Below are positions 16,052-26,331 of a DNA stretch of 64,000 nucleotides, one piece after another. The stretch's first letter is position 1; every line of letters starts with the position of its first letter. Both the position numbers and the translations under genes were made by a program. Origin of the DNA: Lachnospiraceae bacterium (lineage in GTDB: Bacteria; Bacillota; Clostridia; Lachnospirales; Lachnospiraceae). The notes below the pieces were generated by a model that ran no database searches, was not told the DNA's origin, and was given only the letters and a program-made list of their open reading frames with translations. Where the stretch lies: assembly GCA_910574195.1 (NCBI GenBank), contig CAJTBF010000005.1:124001-188000 (forward strand), given 5' to 3'.

Positions 16052-18151
16052 ATGGTAAAGGCGGGAAAGAAAATCGTAAAGTACAGGATTCCAATTCTGA
16101 TACTTGGCATTTTGCTTTTGATTCCCTCTGTATTGGGGTATTTGAAGACACGTGTCAATTACGACATCCTGTATTATCTGCCGGATCATATTGATACGAT
16201 GAAGGGGCAGGATATTTTGATGGAGGATTTCGGAAAAGGTGCATTTGCAATGGAAGTTGTGGAAGGAATGACGGTAAAAGAAGTTGCAGATGTGAAAGAA
16301 AGGATTGAGAGCGTGGAGGGTGTGGCAGATGTAATCTGGTACGATTCCCTGGCGGATATGTCTCTTCCGATTCAGATGCTTCCGGAGAAATATCGTGAGG
16401 TTTTTAATACGGAGAATGCCACGCTGATGGCAATATTCTTTGAAGATTCTACCTCTGCGGACAGTACGATGGATGCCATTCATGAGATTCGCAGTTTGAC
16501 GAATAAGCAGTGTTATTTAAGTAGTATGTCTGCGGTGGTGACGGATATTAAGGATCTTTCGGAGAGAGAGACACCGATCTATGTATTGATTGCAGTGATT
16601 TTGAGCTGCATTGTCCTTTCCGTATTTATGGATTGCTGGATGCTGCCGGTATTTTTCATGTTAAGTATCGGGATGGCGATTTTATATAACATGGGAAGTA
16701 ATTATTTTCTTGGAGAGATTTCTTATATTACGAAAGCATTGAGCGCAGTGTTACAGCTTGGTGTCACGATGGATTACTCCATCTTCCTATGGCACAGTTA
16801 TCAGGAAAACCAGGGGAGATTTGACGGAGATAAGGAGCGGGCTATGGCTCATGCAATTTCGAATACATTTTCTTCTGTGGTGGGAAGTTCCATTACGACG
16901 GTGGCCGGGTTTATTGCATTGTGCTTTATGAGCTTTACCCTGGGAAGAGATTTAGGAATTGTGATGGCGAAAGGTGTGGTATTCGGCGTTTTAAGCTGCG
17001 TGACGATTCTTCCGTCCATGCTGTTAATTTTTGATAAGGTGATTCGGAAAACGACGCACCGGTCGATCATTCCAAGGATGGAAAAGCCGGCGGGGTGGAT
17101 TACAAAACATTATAAAGGATTCATCGTTGTATTTTTGGTGCTTCTGGTGCCGGCGTTCTTAGGATATACCAAAGCGGGGGTTTATTATAATCTGGATGCT
17201 ACGCTGCCGAAGTACCTTGCCAGCATTCAGGCCAATGAGAAACTGGCAGATGAATTTGATATGAATGCGACGCATATGGTTTTGGCGGACGGTTCTTTGG
17301 AAGCAAAGGATGCCAAGGCGATGCTGGATGAGATGTCGGATGTGGACGGCGTAAAATTTGCACTGGGAATAGATCGAATTCTGGGTTCGGCAATTCCAAG
17401 AGATATGATTCCGGAAGAGATGACGGAATCACTGAAACAGGGAAAGTGGCAGTTGATGCTTGTACAGTCGGAATATAAAGTGGCCACGGACGAGGTGAAT
17501 GCACAGTGTGAGAAATTAAATTCCATTATCAAAAAATATGATGGTTCCGCTATGTTAATCGGGGAGGCACCCTGTACCAAGGATCTGATTACTATAACAG
17601 ATACGGACTTTAAGGTGGTCAGTGCGGTATCTATTTTAGCTATTTTTGTGATCATTGCAATGGTGTTCAAATCATTCTCCCTGCCGGTAATTTTAGTATC
17701 TGTCATCGAGTTTGCTATTTTTATTAATCTGGGGATCCCTTATTATACCGGAACAAAGATGCCCTTTATTGCATCCATTGTGATCGGGACGATTCAACTT
17801 GGCGCAACTGTGGATTATGCGATTTTGATGACAACTCGTTATAAAAAGGAACGATGCAGGGGAGTCGGTAAACAGGAGGCAGTACAGATTGCATTGTCTA
17901 CATCAATCAGTTCCGTCATCGTATCGGCGTTTGGATTCTTTGCGGCTACATTTGGCGTGGGAATCTATTCGGATATTGATATGATCTCCGCACTATGTAC
18001 ATTGATGGCAAGAGGTGCAATGATCAGTATGTTTGTTGTCATTCTTATTCTGCCCTCTATGATGATGGTATTTGATAAAGTGGTCTGTGCGACAACCAAA
18101 GAAATGCACGAAAAGAGACAAAGCAAACAGAGAGAAGCGGCAGCGGAGTAG
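16052..18151 (+). CDS. MMPL/RND-family exporter
   Basis: The 699-residue protein has the two-fold repeated RND layout. There is a helix at about 13-32, an extracytoplasmic domain, then a group of five helices, and the same again from about residue 355. The GVTMDYSIFLWHSYQEN and GATVDYAILMTTRYK motifs mark the two transmembrane cores of MMPL proteins. Such exporters use the proton gradient to move lipids or amphiphilic compounds. It is divergent from a TetR gene and is followed by an Ala/Gly-rich secreted protein gene that may be its partner. The start at 16052 follows GGAGGAGG. Confidence 0.92.
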   Translation: MVKAGKKIVKYRIPILILGILLLIPSVLGYLKTRVNYDILYYLPDHIDTMKGQDILMEDFGKGAFAMEVVEGMTVKEVADVKERIESVEGVADVIWYDSLADMSLPIQMLPEKYREVFNTENATLMAIFFEDSTSADSTMDAIHEIRSLTNKQCYLSSMSAVVTDIKDLSERETPIYVLIAVILSCIVLSVFMDCWMLPVFFMLSIGMAILYNMGSNYFLGEISYITKALSAVLQLGVTMDYSIFLWHSYQENQGRFDGDKERAMAHAISNTFSSVVGSSITTVAGFIALCFMSFTLGRDLGIVMAKGVVFGVLSCVTILPSMLLIFDKVIRKTTHRSIIPRMEKPAGWITKHYKGFIVVFLVLLVPAFLGYTKAGVYYNLDATLPKYLASIQANEKLADEFDMNATHMVLADGSLEAKDAKAMLDEMSDVDGVKFALGIDRILGSAIPRDMIPEEMTESLKQGKWQLMLVQSEYKVATDEVNAQCEKLNSIIKKYDGSAMLIGEAPCTKDLITITDTDFKVVSAVSILAIFVIIAMVFKSFSLPVILVSVIEFAIFINLGIPYYTGTKMPFIASIVIGTIQLGATVDYAILMTTRYKKERCRGVGKQEAVQIALSTSISSVIVSAFGFFAATFGVGIYSDIDMISALCTLMARGAMISMFVVILILPSMMMVFDKVVCATTKEMHEKRQSKQREAAAE

Positions 18152-18262
18152 AATACTTTATCAGCGGGGGATAGAGGATGCCCGGATGGGTATACCTTAT
18201 CAGACAGCGGTAGCAGTCCGTTCGCCCGAAGGGTATTCAATACGGGGTATCCGGATGGGTAT
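18152..18262 (+). repeat. family A repeats, partial plus full tandem copy
   Basis: A left-truncated unit (18152-18194, ending GATGCCCGGATGGGTATA) shares its end with a full unit (18191-18262). The second runs TATACCTTATCAGACAG, CTGTCC-like, CGAAGGGTATTCAATACGGG and GGATGGGTAT. The pair begins 1 bp after the MMPL stop and sits between the two genes of the exporter operon. Confidence 0.7.
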
Positions 18263-18367
18263 CGCCGGACAGAAGCTCTGCCGCAATATGTATGGATAGA
18301 GTGTCAGGATGATATCGAAGAAAAAGCAGGATGAAAAAAGTAGAAAATGAGCAGGAGGTTTCATATT

Positions 18368-20944
18368 ATGAAGAATAGAGAAGTCAGAGTATTGATTGCA
18401 GGAATGATGCTTGTCAGTCTGGTAGCAGGGAGTTTGCCGGCATCTCAGGTGGTTGCTTATGCGAATGAGTCCCCGGCGATCGTGATGGCAGAAAATACAA
18501 AAGAGACAGTGACAAAAAGTGTGGATATAAAGGAACAAAGTTCCGCTGCAAAGCCGAGGAAGGAAGAAACGGTTTATGCCAAGACGGACGGAAGCGGTTC
18601 TGTAAAGAGTGTCACGGTATCGGATCAGTTGAAGAATATCAGTGGAACGTCTTCTGTGGCGGATGTGACAGACCTGACTGATATTGTGAATGTAAAGGGA
18701 GATGAAACATTTTCTGCATCCGGGGATCAGATTATCTGGGATGTAGCAGACGAAGATATCTGCTATCAGGGGAGCACGTCCAAAGAACTTCCGGTAGGTT
18801 TTCAGATCTCCTATCAGTTGGACGGGAAAAAAATAGAGGCAAAGGATCTGAAAGGAAAAAGCGGACATCTGGTGATTCGCTATACTTATGAAAATAAAAG
18901 TGGAAGCAAAGAAAAAGAGGCGACTCCGTTTTTGATGGCAACAGGGGTGCTTTTAAAGGAAGAAACATTTAAAAATGTGACAGTGAAGAACGGAAAATTG
19001 ATGTCGGATGGAGAAAGGGAGGTGGCAGTCGGATATGGATTCCCGGCGATGAAAGAGATTCTGGGCGTGGAAGATCTGGATATTCCGGACTATTTTGAGG
19101 TGGAAGCAGATGTGACGGATTATGAGGCGGTGGAAAGTATTACTGTTGCGACGAACAGTATTTTCAGTGATCTGGATACAGATCGGTTTGAAAGCCTGGA
19201 AGACCTGAGTGGTTCGCTGGAGGAATTACAGGATGCGTCCGGCCAATTGGTCAGTGGAAGCGGCGAATTGAAAGAAGGAGTGGATACGCTTCTTTCCTCT
19301 TCGGGGACATTGACGGACGGAATCGGAAAACTGGTAAACGGCGGAGATGAGCTGCAGAACGGGACGGATAGCTTATTGGCCGGGAGTCATGCACTTGCAA
19401 AGGGAAATGCAGCATTGGCAGAGGGAACCGGATTGCTTCTCGCGGGAAGTGAAACACTTTCCGGCGGAGCGAAACAACTGCAGGCCGGCCTGCAGACAGC
19501 CGCCGGACAGACCAGGGATACCCTGCTGCCCGGTGCAAAGGAGCTGGATGCCGGAGTGGAAAATATGCAGAAGGCGCTGGGGGCGCAGCTTCCGGATCTC
19601 TGTAACGGTGTGGCGGCTCTGCATGCAGCGCTCAATACCGGAAATGGAACACAGCCGGCTCTTACGGCGGCAGCAGCGGGATTGGATACCGGCGCAAAGT
19701 CGTTGGCTGCGTCTGCGGGACAGATACAGCAGGGAATCGGAGAACTGGAAACCCAGGTGGGAGATCTGAAGACAAGGTTCGATGGGATGAATGGAATTGC
19801 TACGACGGCAGCCGGCGTGGAAGTACAGGATCTGGGCGCGGCGGCCGCACAGAACGCCCAGGGAATCTCGGCGCAGGCTCAGGGGCTTTCCGGAACTTTG
19901 GCGGCAGCGGAGCAGAATGCGTATGCGGCGGCTTCGGGAACCGGCGGAACGGCACAGGCATTGGGGCTGTTGAGCCAGGCGAAAGAATTGTCGCCGGAGG
20001 CGGCGGATTTGATTCAGTCTGCGATGGATGCCATTCAGGCGGAGGATGCGGTCAGAAGTAATGCGGCAAATCAGGCAGCCGCTCAGGCTGCGGAGGCGGC
20101 CGGCGCGGCCCAGGCGATTTCCGATGCAGCCGGCGCCATTGTCAATGACGCGGCGGGGATGTCTTCTCAGGCTGCGACAGTGAATCAGGCGGCAGAGGAA
20201 TTACGTGCGATGACAAAAGCTTCCGGTGCGGAACAGATTTCGGCTGCTTTGGGACAGGTGCAGCAGGGGTTGGGCACATTGAATGGCAAGATGACAGAGT
20301 TTGATACCGGTATGGAACAGTTAAGCGGAAATATGGAAGCAATGAAGACAGGAGTGGACCAGGTAGCGGCCGGAATGGGAACATTGCATTCGCAGGTAAA
20401 TGATCCTCAGAAAGGATTGATGGCGCAGGTTGACGGCGGAATGACCGCATTGAGGGCGGGAACTTCCAGGCTTGTGGAAGGTATTGAGGGAGAGAAAGGT
20501 CTGGCGGCAGGGCTGGATCAATTGTCTGCCGGTGCAGCGGCAGTGGACGCCGGCGCCGGTCAGCTTTCCGAAAAGATGAAGGAAGCGGATACCGGAGCCA
20601 AAACAGCAGCGGCGGGCGCGGTACAGTTGACGGAAGGAACCGAACGGTTACGCAGCGGAGCAGGGACACTTGGAGCAGGCCTGCATACTCTGCAGGACGG
20701 TTCCGTGGCTTTGATCGACGGTGTAAAGAGGTTGGATGAAGGTGCGGCGGAACTGAACAGCGGGATGATTCGTTTTGATGAGGAAGGAATTCAAAAGTTA
20801 GTGGATGCTTTTGACGGCGATGTGGAAAATTTGCTGGATCAGATGAACGGTATGCTGGAAAACTCCCGGAACTATAAGAACTTTTCCGGTATCAGTGAAG
20901 GGATGGAAGGCGAAGTGAAATTTGTGTTTCTCACAGAAGAATAA
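18368..20944 (+). CDS. large secreted Ala/Gly-rich helical protein, YhgE-like repeats
   Basis: The 858-residue protein has a signal peptide (about 1-31: basic start, hydrophobic core, then VVAYAN). A beta-rich domain follows (about 55-255). A long region from about 270 to 830 repeats a loose pattern of Leu, Gly and polar residues, such as GSGELKEGVDTLLSSSGTL. That pattern is typical of the YhgE/Pip-like family and of proteins encoded beside MMPL exporters. The middle (about 490-660) is almost only Ala, Gln and Gly. No membrane helix is evident at the C-terminus, which ends EGEVKFVFLTEE. ATG 18368 follows AGGAGG. It may span or shape the wall near the exporter, which is inference. Confidence 0.78.
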   Translation: MKNREVRVLIAGMMLVSLVAGSLPASQVVAYANESPAIVMAENTKETVTKSVDIKEQSSAAKPRKEETVYAKTDGSGSVKSVTVSDQLKNISGTSSVADVTDLTDIVNVKGDETFSASGDQIIWDVADEDICYQGSTSKELPVGFQISYQLDGKKIEAKDLKGKSGHLVIRYTYENKSGSKEKEATPFLMATGVLLKEETFKNVTVKNGKLMSDGEREVAVGYGFPAMKEILGVEDLDIPDYFEVEADVTDYEAVESITVATNSIFSDLDTDRFESLEDLSGSLEELQDASGQLVSGSGELKEGVDTLLSSSGTLTDGIGKLVNGGDELQNGTDSLLAGSHALAKGNAALAEGTGLLLAGSETLSGGAKQLQAGLQTAAGQTRDTLLPGAKELDAGVENMQKALGAQLPDLCNGVAALHAALNTGNGTQPALTAAAAGLDTGAKSLAASAGQIQQGIGELETQVGDLKTRFDGMNGIATTAAGVEVQDLGAAAAQNAQGISAQAQGLSGTLAAAEQNAYAAASGTGGTAQALGLLSQAKELSPEAADLIQSAMDAIQAEDAVRSNAANQAAAQAAEAAGAAQAISDAAGAIVNDAAGMSSQAATVNQAAEELRAMTKASGAEQISAALGQVQQGLGTLNGKMTEFDTGMEQLSGNMEAMKTGVDQVAAGMGTLHSQVNDPQKGLMAQVDGGMTALRAGTSRLVEGIEGEKGLAAGLDQLSAGAAAVDAGAGQLSEKMKEADTGAKTAAAGAVQLTEGTERLRSGAGTLGAGLHTLQDGSVALIDGVKRLDEGAAELNSGMIRFDEEGIQKLVDAFDGDVENLLDQMNGMLENSRNYKNFSGISEGMEGEVKFVFLTEE

Positions 20945-21130
20945 AAAAGGTCCTACCCATTTATTTTAGAGTGTGTTACAATTATATCGTGTCAGGAAAA
21001 AGGGGTGTCGGTAAATGACATTTCCATGCAATATATTGTTGTGATATCCAAGGTGTCACATAGGATATTGTGGAGATGCTGCCATTTTCCGGCAACCCTT
21101 TTTAAGGCCATAGCATGTGGAAAAGCCGCC

Positions 21131-21290
21131 GGTGATGGTAACAGTTCAGCCCAGGACTTTGCACTTGCTGCAAAGTCCGTAAGAATGTGTAAATCCAGCC
21201 AAAGAATCCGGCCCTTTGCTGAAAGCAAATTTTATATGGGCCGGATTCCGTAACAGTGAGGCCGAAGGCTGAACTGTTATCGGTGACGGG
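21131..21290 (+). repeat. family B multi-hairpin block upstream of glgC
   Basis: The outer arms are GTAACAGTTCAGCC (21138-21151) and GGCTGAACTGTTAT (21267-21280). Inside are GGACTTTGCA with TGCAAAGTCC (21153-21178) and AATCCGGCCC with GGGCCGGATT (about 21208-21247). It fills most of the 427-bp gap before glgC. A rearranged relative lies at 49303-49436. It could fold as a cloverleaf-like RNA or be an old nonautonomous element. Confidence 0.65.
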
Positions 21291-21308
21291 TTTTTTGCGT
21301 GCCATTGT

Positions 21309-21342
21309 ATACGGAAAAACTGCCGGCAGCAGGTTTTCTGAA
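21309..21342 (+). repeat. family C hairpin before glgC
   Basis: TATACGGAAAAACTGCCGGCAG, then CAGGTTTTCT, forms an imperfect hairpin. Its core AAAACTGCCGGC is shared with the other family C copies. It starts about 60 bp before the glgC start codon, so it is probably in the leader. Confidence 0.5.
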
Positions 21343-21371
21343 GGATATTTTAAAAGAATGGGGGATAGGAT

Positions 21372-22580
21372 ATGGCAAAAGAAATGATTGCAATGCTTCT
21401 TGCCGGAGGTCAGGGGTCCCGTTTGTATGCCTTGACGCAGAATCTGGCAAAACCGGCGGTGCCATTTGGCGGAAAGTACCGGATTATTGATTTTCCGCTG
21501 TCGAACTGCGTGAATTCCGATATTGATACGGTCGGGATATTGACACAGTATCAGCCGCTTGTACTGAATGAGTATATCGGGAACGGACAGCCCTGGGATC
21601 TGGACCGTCTTCATGGAGGTGTACATGTTCTGCCGCCTTACCAGCAGGCATCCGGGTCTGATTGGTACAAAGGGACAGCGAATGCAATTTATCAGAATAT
21701 CTCTTTTATCGAGCGGTATGATCCAAAATATGTGATCATTCTGTCGGGAGATCAGATCTGTAAGCAGGATTACAGTGATTTCCTGCGGTTCCATAAAGAG
21801 AAAGAGGCGGAATTCAGTGTGGCGGTTATGGAAGTGCCGTGGGAGGAAGCGCCTCGCTTTGGATTGATGGTGACGGATGAGAATGACAAGATCACTGAAT
21901 TTCAGGAAAAACCAAAGCAGCCAAAGTCCAATCTGGCATCTATGGGGATTTATATTTTCAATTGGGACGTGCTGAAAAAATATCTGGTAGAAGACGAAGC
22001 GGATCCACAGTCAGAGAATGATTTTGGGAATAACATCATTCCGAATCTTTTGCGGGATGAGCGGAAAATGTATGCGTATCATTTCAGCGGCTACTGGAAG
22101 GACGTAGGGACCATATCTTCCTTATGGGAAGCAAATATGGAAGTGCTGGATCCGGAGCACAGCGGAATCAACCTGTTTGATGACGACTGGAAGATCTACA
22201 GCCGGAACAGCGGAATGACCGGGCATAAGATTGGTGCGGATGCCGTAATTGAGAATTCTATGATCACAGACGGCTGCCGGATTGAGGGCGAAGTGAAGCA
22301 CTCCATTCTGTTTGCGGGTGTAAAAGTAGAGCCGGGGGCAAAAGTGAAAGATGCCGTCGTCATGGGCGGAAGTGTGATCAAATCCGGCGCGGTGGTGGAA
22401 CACTGTATTGTAGCGGAAAATGTAGTGATAGGAGAAGACGCTGTGGTCGGCGCCATGCCATCCGAGGCGGAAAACGGCGTGGCTACCGTAGGTTCCGGTG
22501 TGTTCATTGGGAAGGGAGCAAAGATAGGTCCCAACGCCATGATCAATCAGAATGTAAAGGAGGGGGAAGAGCAGTGGTAA
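21372..22580 (+). CDS. glgC: glucose-1-phosphate adenylyltransferase GlgC
   Basis: GlgC makes ADP-glucose, the glycogen precursor, from ATP and glucose 1-phosphate. The 402 residues show the nucleotidyltransferase loop [15 protein letters not shown], the [19 protein letters not shown] block, the GTANAIYQN and [13 protein letters not shown] motifs and a C-terminal left-handed beta-helix. Length and order are standard. The start at 21372 lies after a GGGGGATAGG-type ribosome binding site. Its 3' end overlaps the GTG of glgD by 7 bp, so the pair is translationally coupled. Confidence 0.97.
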   Translation: MAKEMIAMLLAGGQGSRLYALTQNLAKPAVPFGGKYRIIDFPLSNCVNSDIDTVGILTQYQPLVLNEYIGNGQPWDLDRLHGGVHVLPPYQQASGSDWYKGTANAIYQNISFIERYDPKYVIILSGDQICKQDYSDFLRFHKEKEAEFSVAVMEVPWEEAPRFGLMVTDENDKITEFQEKPKQPKSNLASMGIYIFNWDVLKKYLVEDEADPQSENDFGNNIIPNLLRDERKMYAYHFSGYWKDVGTISSLWEANMEVLDPEHSGINLFDDDWKIYSRNSGMTGHKIGADAVIENSMITDGCRIEGEVKHSILFAGVKVEPGAKVKDAVVMGGSVIKSGAVVEHCIVAENVVIGEDAVVGAMPSEAENGVATVGSGVFIGKGAKIGPNAMINQNVKEGEEQW

Positions 22581-23713
22581 ACGCAAATGCAGATGCATTG
22601 GGCATCATTTTTCCAAATAGCTATGACGATTTAGTGCCGGAGCTGGTTGCGGACCGTTTGATGGCATCCATTCCTTTTGCGGGCCGTTATCGTATGATCG
22701 ACTTCATCCTGTCCGGCATGGTGAACAGTGGGATTGATAACGTATCGATTGTGGTCCGCAAGAATTACCATTCTCTGATGGATCATCTCGGGAGCGGCCG
22801 GGAGTGGGATCTGACGCGGAAAAACGGCGGATTGAATATTGTGCCTCCGTTCGCGCAGAAAAATGTAAAAGTCTACAACGGCCGTGTGGAAGCGCTGGCA
22901 AGTATTCTGCATTTCCTGCAGTATCAAAAAGAAAAGTACGTGATTATGGCGGATACCAATATTGCGGTTAATTTTGATTTTGACGACTTCCTGAAGCGGC
23001 ACATCAAAAGCGGAGCGGATGTAACGGTTGCTTACACGGAGGAAGAACTTCCGGAGAGCGCGCGGAAATCCGAGACGGACAATAAGGGTTTGTATTATAC
23101 GCTGGATCTGGAGGACGACCGTGTAAACAATATTAAAATTAATTCCAAAGCGTCCGGCGTGCAGAATTTTTCCATGAATATTTATGCCATTGAAAGGGAA
23201 GTGCTGATCGATCAGATTCGGCAGGCTTCCGTTCGCGGATACGTATTTTATGAAAGAGATATCCTTTCCCCGCATCTTGTTACATTGAATGTTCGGGCCT
23301 ATAAATATGAAGGATACTGTGCGCGGATCAGCGACATGGGCAGTTACTTCCGGGAGAACATGAAGATGCTGGAAGACAAGAATCTGGATGCCCTTTTCCG
23401 GAGTCCGGTTTACACCAAAATCCGGGATGACAATCCAACCCGATATATGACCGGTTCCAAAGTAAAGAACGTGATGGCGGCAGACGGCTGCATCATCGAA
23501 GGAGAGGTGGAAAACAGCGTCCTGTTCCGTGGAGTAAAAGTAGAGAAAGGCGCAAAAGTAAAGAACTGTGTTCTGATGCAGGACACGGTAGTAAAAGCAG
23601 ACGCCCGGATCGAATACGTCATCTCCGATAAAAACGTAATCATCGGAGAAGGAAAACAACTCAAAGGAACCGACACCTTCCAGGTATTTGTAGAAAAAGG
23701 AAAGACAGTATAA
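22574..23713 (+). CDS. glgD: GlgD, regulatory partner of GlgC
   Basis: The 379-residue protein is a GlgC paralog with the GlgD pattern: [21 protein letters not shown] replaces the catalytic GGxGxRL loop, and [21 protein letters not shown] follows. In Bacillota GlgD associates with GlgC and alters its kinetics and activation rather than catalysing well itself. The start is GTG 22574 with AAAGGAGGGGG upstream, inside the glgC end. The presence of both genes fits glycogen storage in a spore former. Confidence 0.95.
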   Translation: MVNANADALGIIFPNSYDDLVPELVADRLMASIPFAGRYRMIDFILSGMVNSGIDNVSIVVRKNYHSLMDHLGSGREWDLTRKNGGLNIVPPFAQKNVKVYNGRVEALASILHFLQYQKEKYVIMADTNIAVNFDFDDFLKRHIKSGADVTVAYTEEELPESARKSETDNKGLYYTLDLEDDRVNNIKINSKASGVQNFSMNIYAIEREVLIDQIRQASVRGYVFYERDILSPHLVTLNVRAYKYEGYCARISDMGSYFRENMKMLEDKNLDALFRSPVYTKIRDDNPTRYMTGSKVKNVMAADGCIIEGEVENSVLFRGVKVEKGAKVKNCVLMQDTVVKADARIEYVISDKNVIIGEGKQLKGTDTFQVFVEKGKTV

Positions 23714-23749
23714 AAATCCACGGATAACAACTTATATATAGTATCAATA

Positions 23750-23779
23750 CAGAAAAACAGCCACCGGCAGTTTTTCTGC
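23750..23779 (+). repeat. family C hairpin after glgD
   Basis: CAGAAAAACAGCC (23750-23762) and GGCAGTTTTTCTG (23767-23779) pair with one mismatch around a 4-nt loop. It lies 36 bp after the glgD stop and just before a true terminator. Confidence 0.55.
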
Positions 23780-23795
23780 ATACTAAGGCATACAG

Positions 23796-23836
23796 AAAAG
23801 CCAGTTCCCCGTCGGAAGCGGAGTCTGGCTTTTTTG
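23796..23836 (+). terminator. intrinsic terminator of glgCD
   Basis: AAAAGCCAG (23796-23804) pairs with CTGGCTTTT (23825-23833), and the T-run continues to 23835. It separates the glycogen genes from the ribosomal protein supercluster. Confidence 0.75.
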
Positions 23837-23890
23837 ATACCTTTTCCTACACTTTGTATGGAAAAAAGTACAAAAAAATAAAAAAACCAC

Positions 23891-23919
23891 TTGAATTATA
23901 GCTTGGGATTCGATATAAT
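23891..23919 (+). promoter_or_regulatory. S10 operon promoter
   Basis: TTGAAT (23891-23896) and a perfect TATAAT (23914-23919) are 17 bp apart, preceded by an A-rich run (about 23870-23886). This is the only strong promoter seen between the glgD terminator and rpsJ, so it probably drives much of the supercluster. Confidence 0.8.
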
Positions 23920-23925
23920 AACAAC

Positions 23926-24178
23926 GCTGTGGCATGATAGCTGTGAAGCGTGAGGTTGCTGCCGGGTGTGAAAGCTGCACACTGTATGGCAGGTTTTCCG
24001 TGGAGCGAATGTCAAGTTAGGAAACTGGCGACAAGTCACTGTACGAATCACAACTGATTACTTCTGACAGGATAGAGGTATGAAACAACGTGTATGTTTC
24101 TCACGACACACACGGGAGAGTGTACAGTCACCGCTTGTCGTACTTAGTGAATAGTACGAAAAGGAGGCGACTTTTTTT
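23926..24178 (+). ncRNA. long structured 5' leader of the S10 operon
   Basis: About 250 nt of untranslated leader precede rpsJ. Visible stems are CTGCC with GGCAG enclosing GTGTG with CACAC (about 23967-23992), TCTC with GAGA (about 24099-24120), and CGTAC with GTACG just before the ribosome binding site (24139-24158). GTCG at 24137 could pair with CGAC at 24168, burying AAGGAGG. Such a leader would suit autoregulation, for instance by L4 as in enterobacteria, but the binding protein is inference. Confidence 0.5.
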
Positions 24179-24496
24179 ATGGCAAGTCAAGTAATGAGAA
24201 TCACATTGAAGGCATATGATCACCAGCTTGTGGATGCATCTGCCAGGAAAATCATCGAAACGGTAAAGAAAAACGGATCTCAGGTGAGTGGTCCGGTGCC
24301 ACTTCCGACCAAGAAGGAAGTAGTAACGATTCTGAGAGCGGTACACAAGTACAAAGACTCCAGAGAACAGTTCGAACAGAGAACACATAAGAGACTCATC
24401 GATATCATTACACCGACACAGAAGACCGTAGACGCATTGTCCAGACTGGAGATGCCGGCGGGTGTCTATATTGATATCAAGATGAAGAGCAAGTAG
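24179..24496 (+). CDS. rpsJ: 30S ribosomal protein S10
   Basis: First gene of the S10 operon. The 105-residue product joins the 30S head and, as NusE, takes part in antitermination. Family marks are [36 protein letters not shown] and the [17 protein letters not shown] stretch. The ATG follows AAGGAGGCGAC and a T-run. The length is standard. Confidence 0.97.
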   Translation: MASQVMRITLKAYDHQLVDASARKIIETVKKNGSQVSGPVPLPTKKEVVTILRAVHKYKDSREQFEQRTHKRLIDIITPTQKTVDALSRLEMPAGVYIDIKMKSK

Positions 24497-24608
24497 GATA
24501 CCGCAGGGATTTTCAAAAAGTGGTTCCAAAAACAACATGGAAACAGTATTCCTATTATTTAGGATGAGCGCTTAGGCGTTCCGCTGTAAATCACAGGAGG
24601 TAATAATA

Positions 24609-25292
24609 ATGGAGAAAGCGATTTTGGCTACAAAAGTCGGAATGACTCAGATCTTCAATGAGGACGGCACACTGATCCCGGTAACGGTTCTGCAGGCCGG
24701 GCCTTGCGTGGTAACACAGGTGAAGACAGAAGAGAATGACGGCTACAATGCAATCCAGGTTGGGTTTGTTGATAAGAAAGAGAAGATTGTCAGCAAAGAC
24801 AAGAGTGGAAAAAAGGAGATTGCGCACAGAAACGGTGTAACAAGAGCAGAAAAAGGACATTTTGACAAAGCCGGAGTGTCCGGAAAACGGTATATAAAAG
24901 AATTCCGTTTTGAGAATGCACAGGAATATGCACCGGCGCAGGAGATTAAGGCAGACATCTTTGCGGTCGGAGATAAGATTGACGCGACTGCAATTTCAAA
25001 AGGAAAAGGATTCCAGGGTGCAATCAAGCGGCACGGACAGAGCAGAGGGCCGATGACACATGGTTCCAAGTTCCATCGTCATGCAGGTTCCAATGGTGCG
25101 GCATCCGATCCGAGTAAGGTGTTCAAAGGAAAGAAGATGCCTGGTCAGATGGGAAATAAGCAGATTACAGTGCAGAATCTGGAAGTGGTAAGAGTAGATG
25201 TGGAAAACAATCTGCTTCTGATCAAAGGATCTGTGCCGGGACCGAAGAAGTGTCTTGTAACGGTCAAGGAAACTGTAAAGGCTGCAAAATAA
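24609..25292 (+). CDS. rplC: 50S ribosomal protein L3
   Basis: The 227-residue L3 binds near the 3' end of 23S rRNA and starts large subunit assembly. [16 protein letters not shown] at the start, and the [18 protein letters not shown] loop region that reaches the peptidyl transferase centre, are clear. It is somewhat longer than the 209-residue E. coli protein. The 112-bp gap after rpsJ is one of the wider gaps of the operon. Confidence 0.97.
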   Translation: MEKAILATKVGMTQIFNEDGTLIPVTVLQAGPCVVTQVKTEENDGYNAIQVGFVDKKEKIVSKDKSGKKEIAHRNGVTRAEKGHFDKAGVSGKRYIKEFRFENAQEYAPAQEIKADIFAVGDKIDATAISKGKGFQGAIKRHGQSRGPMTHGSKFHRHAGSNGAASDPSKVFKGKKMPGQMGNKQITVQNLEVVRVDVENNLLLIKGSVPGPKKCLVTVKETVKAAK

Positions 25293-25322
25293 TCTGACAA
25301 CATAGAAAGGAGGAACACACAG

Positions 25323-25943
25323 ATGGCAACAGTATCTGTTTACAATATCGAAGGTAAAGAAGTTGGTACAATCGATTTGAACGATGCCGTATTTGGTGTT
25401 GAAGTGAATGAACATCTTGTACACATGGCGGTTGTAAATCAGCTCGCAAATAAGCGTCAGGGAACACAAAAAGCAAAAACACGTTCTGAAGTTTCCGGCG
25501 GCGGGAGAAAACCATGGAGACAGAAAGGAACAGGTCATGCAAGACAGGGTTCTACAAGGGCTCCACAGTGGACAGGCGGCGGCGTTGTATTCGCTCCGGT
25601 TCCGAGAGACTATTCTTTTAAGATGAATAAGAAAGAAAAAAGAGCAGCTCTGAAGTCTGCACTTTCTTCCAGAGTAGAGGAAAAGAAGTTTATCGTACTG
25701 GATGAGATGAACTTTGATGAGATTAAGACAAAGAATTTTAAAAAGGTTCTGGACAATCTGAATGTAAATAAAGCGCTGGTTGTATTGGAGGATAACAATA
25801 AGAACGCAGCGATGTCTGCAAGAAATCTTCCGGATGTGAAAACAGCACGTACCAATACAATCAATGTATACGATATTCTGAAATATAATACAGTAATCGC
25901 AACAAAAGCGGTTGTTGCGGCGATTGAGGAGGTGTACGCATAA
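25323..25943 (+). CDS. rplD: 50S ribosomal protein L4
   Basis: The 206-residue L4 lines the polypeptide exit tunnel. In some bacteria it represses the S10 operon, which makes the long leader at 23926 of interest. The extended loop region [20 protein letters not shown] and the C-terminal globular domain are both present. Its stop overlaps the rplW start (TAATG). Confidence 0.97.
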   Translation: MATVSVYNIEGKEVGTIDLNDAVFGVEVNEHLVHMAVVNQLANKRQGTQKAKTRSEVSGGGRKPWRQKGTGHARQGSTRAPQWTGGGVVFAPVPRDYSFKMNKKEKRAALKSALSSRVEEKKFIVLDEMNFDEIKTKNFKKVLDNLNVNKALVVLEDNNKNAAMSARNLPDVKTARTNTINVYDILKYNTVIATKAVVAAIEEVYA

Positions 25944-26242
25944 TGGCTGATCTTAAATATTATGATATCATCCTTAAACCGGTAATTACAGAGAAAAGCA
26001 TGGAGATGATGGCGGATAAGAAGTACACATTTCTGGTTCATACGGACGCCACAAAGTCTCAGGTAAAAGAAGCCGTTGAAAAGATGTTCTCCGGAACAAA
26101 AGTAAAAGGTGTCAACACCATGAATCTGGACGGAAAGAAGAAAAGACGTGGTATGACTTACGGAAAGACGGCAAAGACAAAGAAGGCAATTGTTCAGCTG
26201 ACAGCGGACAGCGCAGATATTGAAATTTTCGAGGGCCTTTAA
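25943..26242 (+). CDS. rplW: 50S ribosomal protein L23
   Basis: The 99-residue L23 sits at the tunnel exit and docks trigger factor and the signal recognition particle. [17 protein letters not shown] and the basic loop [18 protein letters not shown] identify it. It is coupled to rplD by a 1-bp overlap. Confidence 0.96.
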   Translation: MADLKYYDIILKPVITEKSMEMMADKKYTFLVHTDATKSQVKEAVEKMFSGTKVKGVNTMNLDGKKKRRGMTYGKTAKTKKAIVQLTADSADIEIFEGL

Positions 26243-26331
26243 GACTTGCCGAAGGCAAACGAAGAGCCAAATAAATATACGCATACAAGCGTGATAACAA
26301 ATAATGAGAGTAAACGAAAGGAGAGAACGTA

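Noticed and set aside
21131-21290. Insertion sequence ends
   Set aside because: Inverted arms exist but there is no transposase frame between or near them and no clear target duplication.
22631-23659. 342-codon open frame antisense to glgD
   Set aside because: Shadow of a conserved coding sequence with no recognisable motif or start signals.
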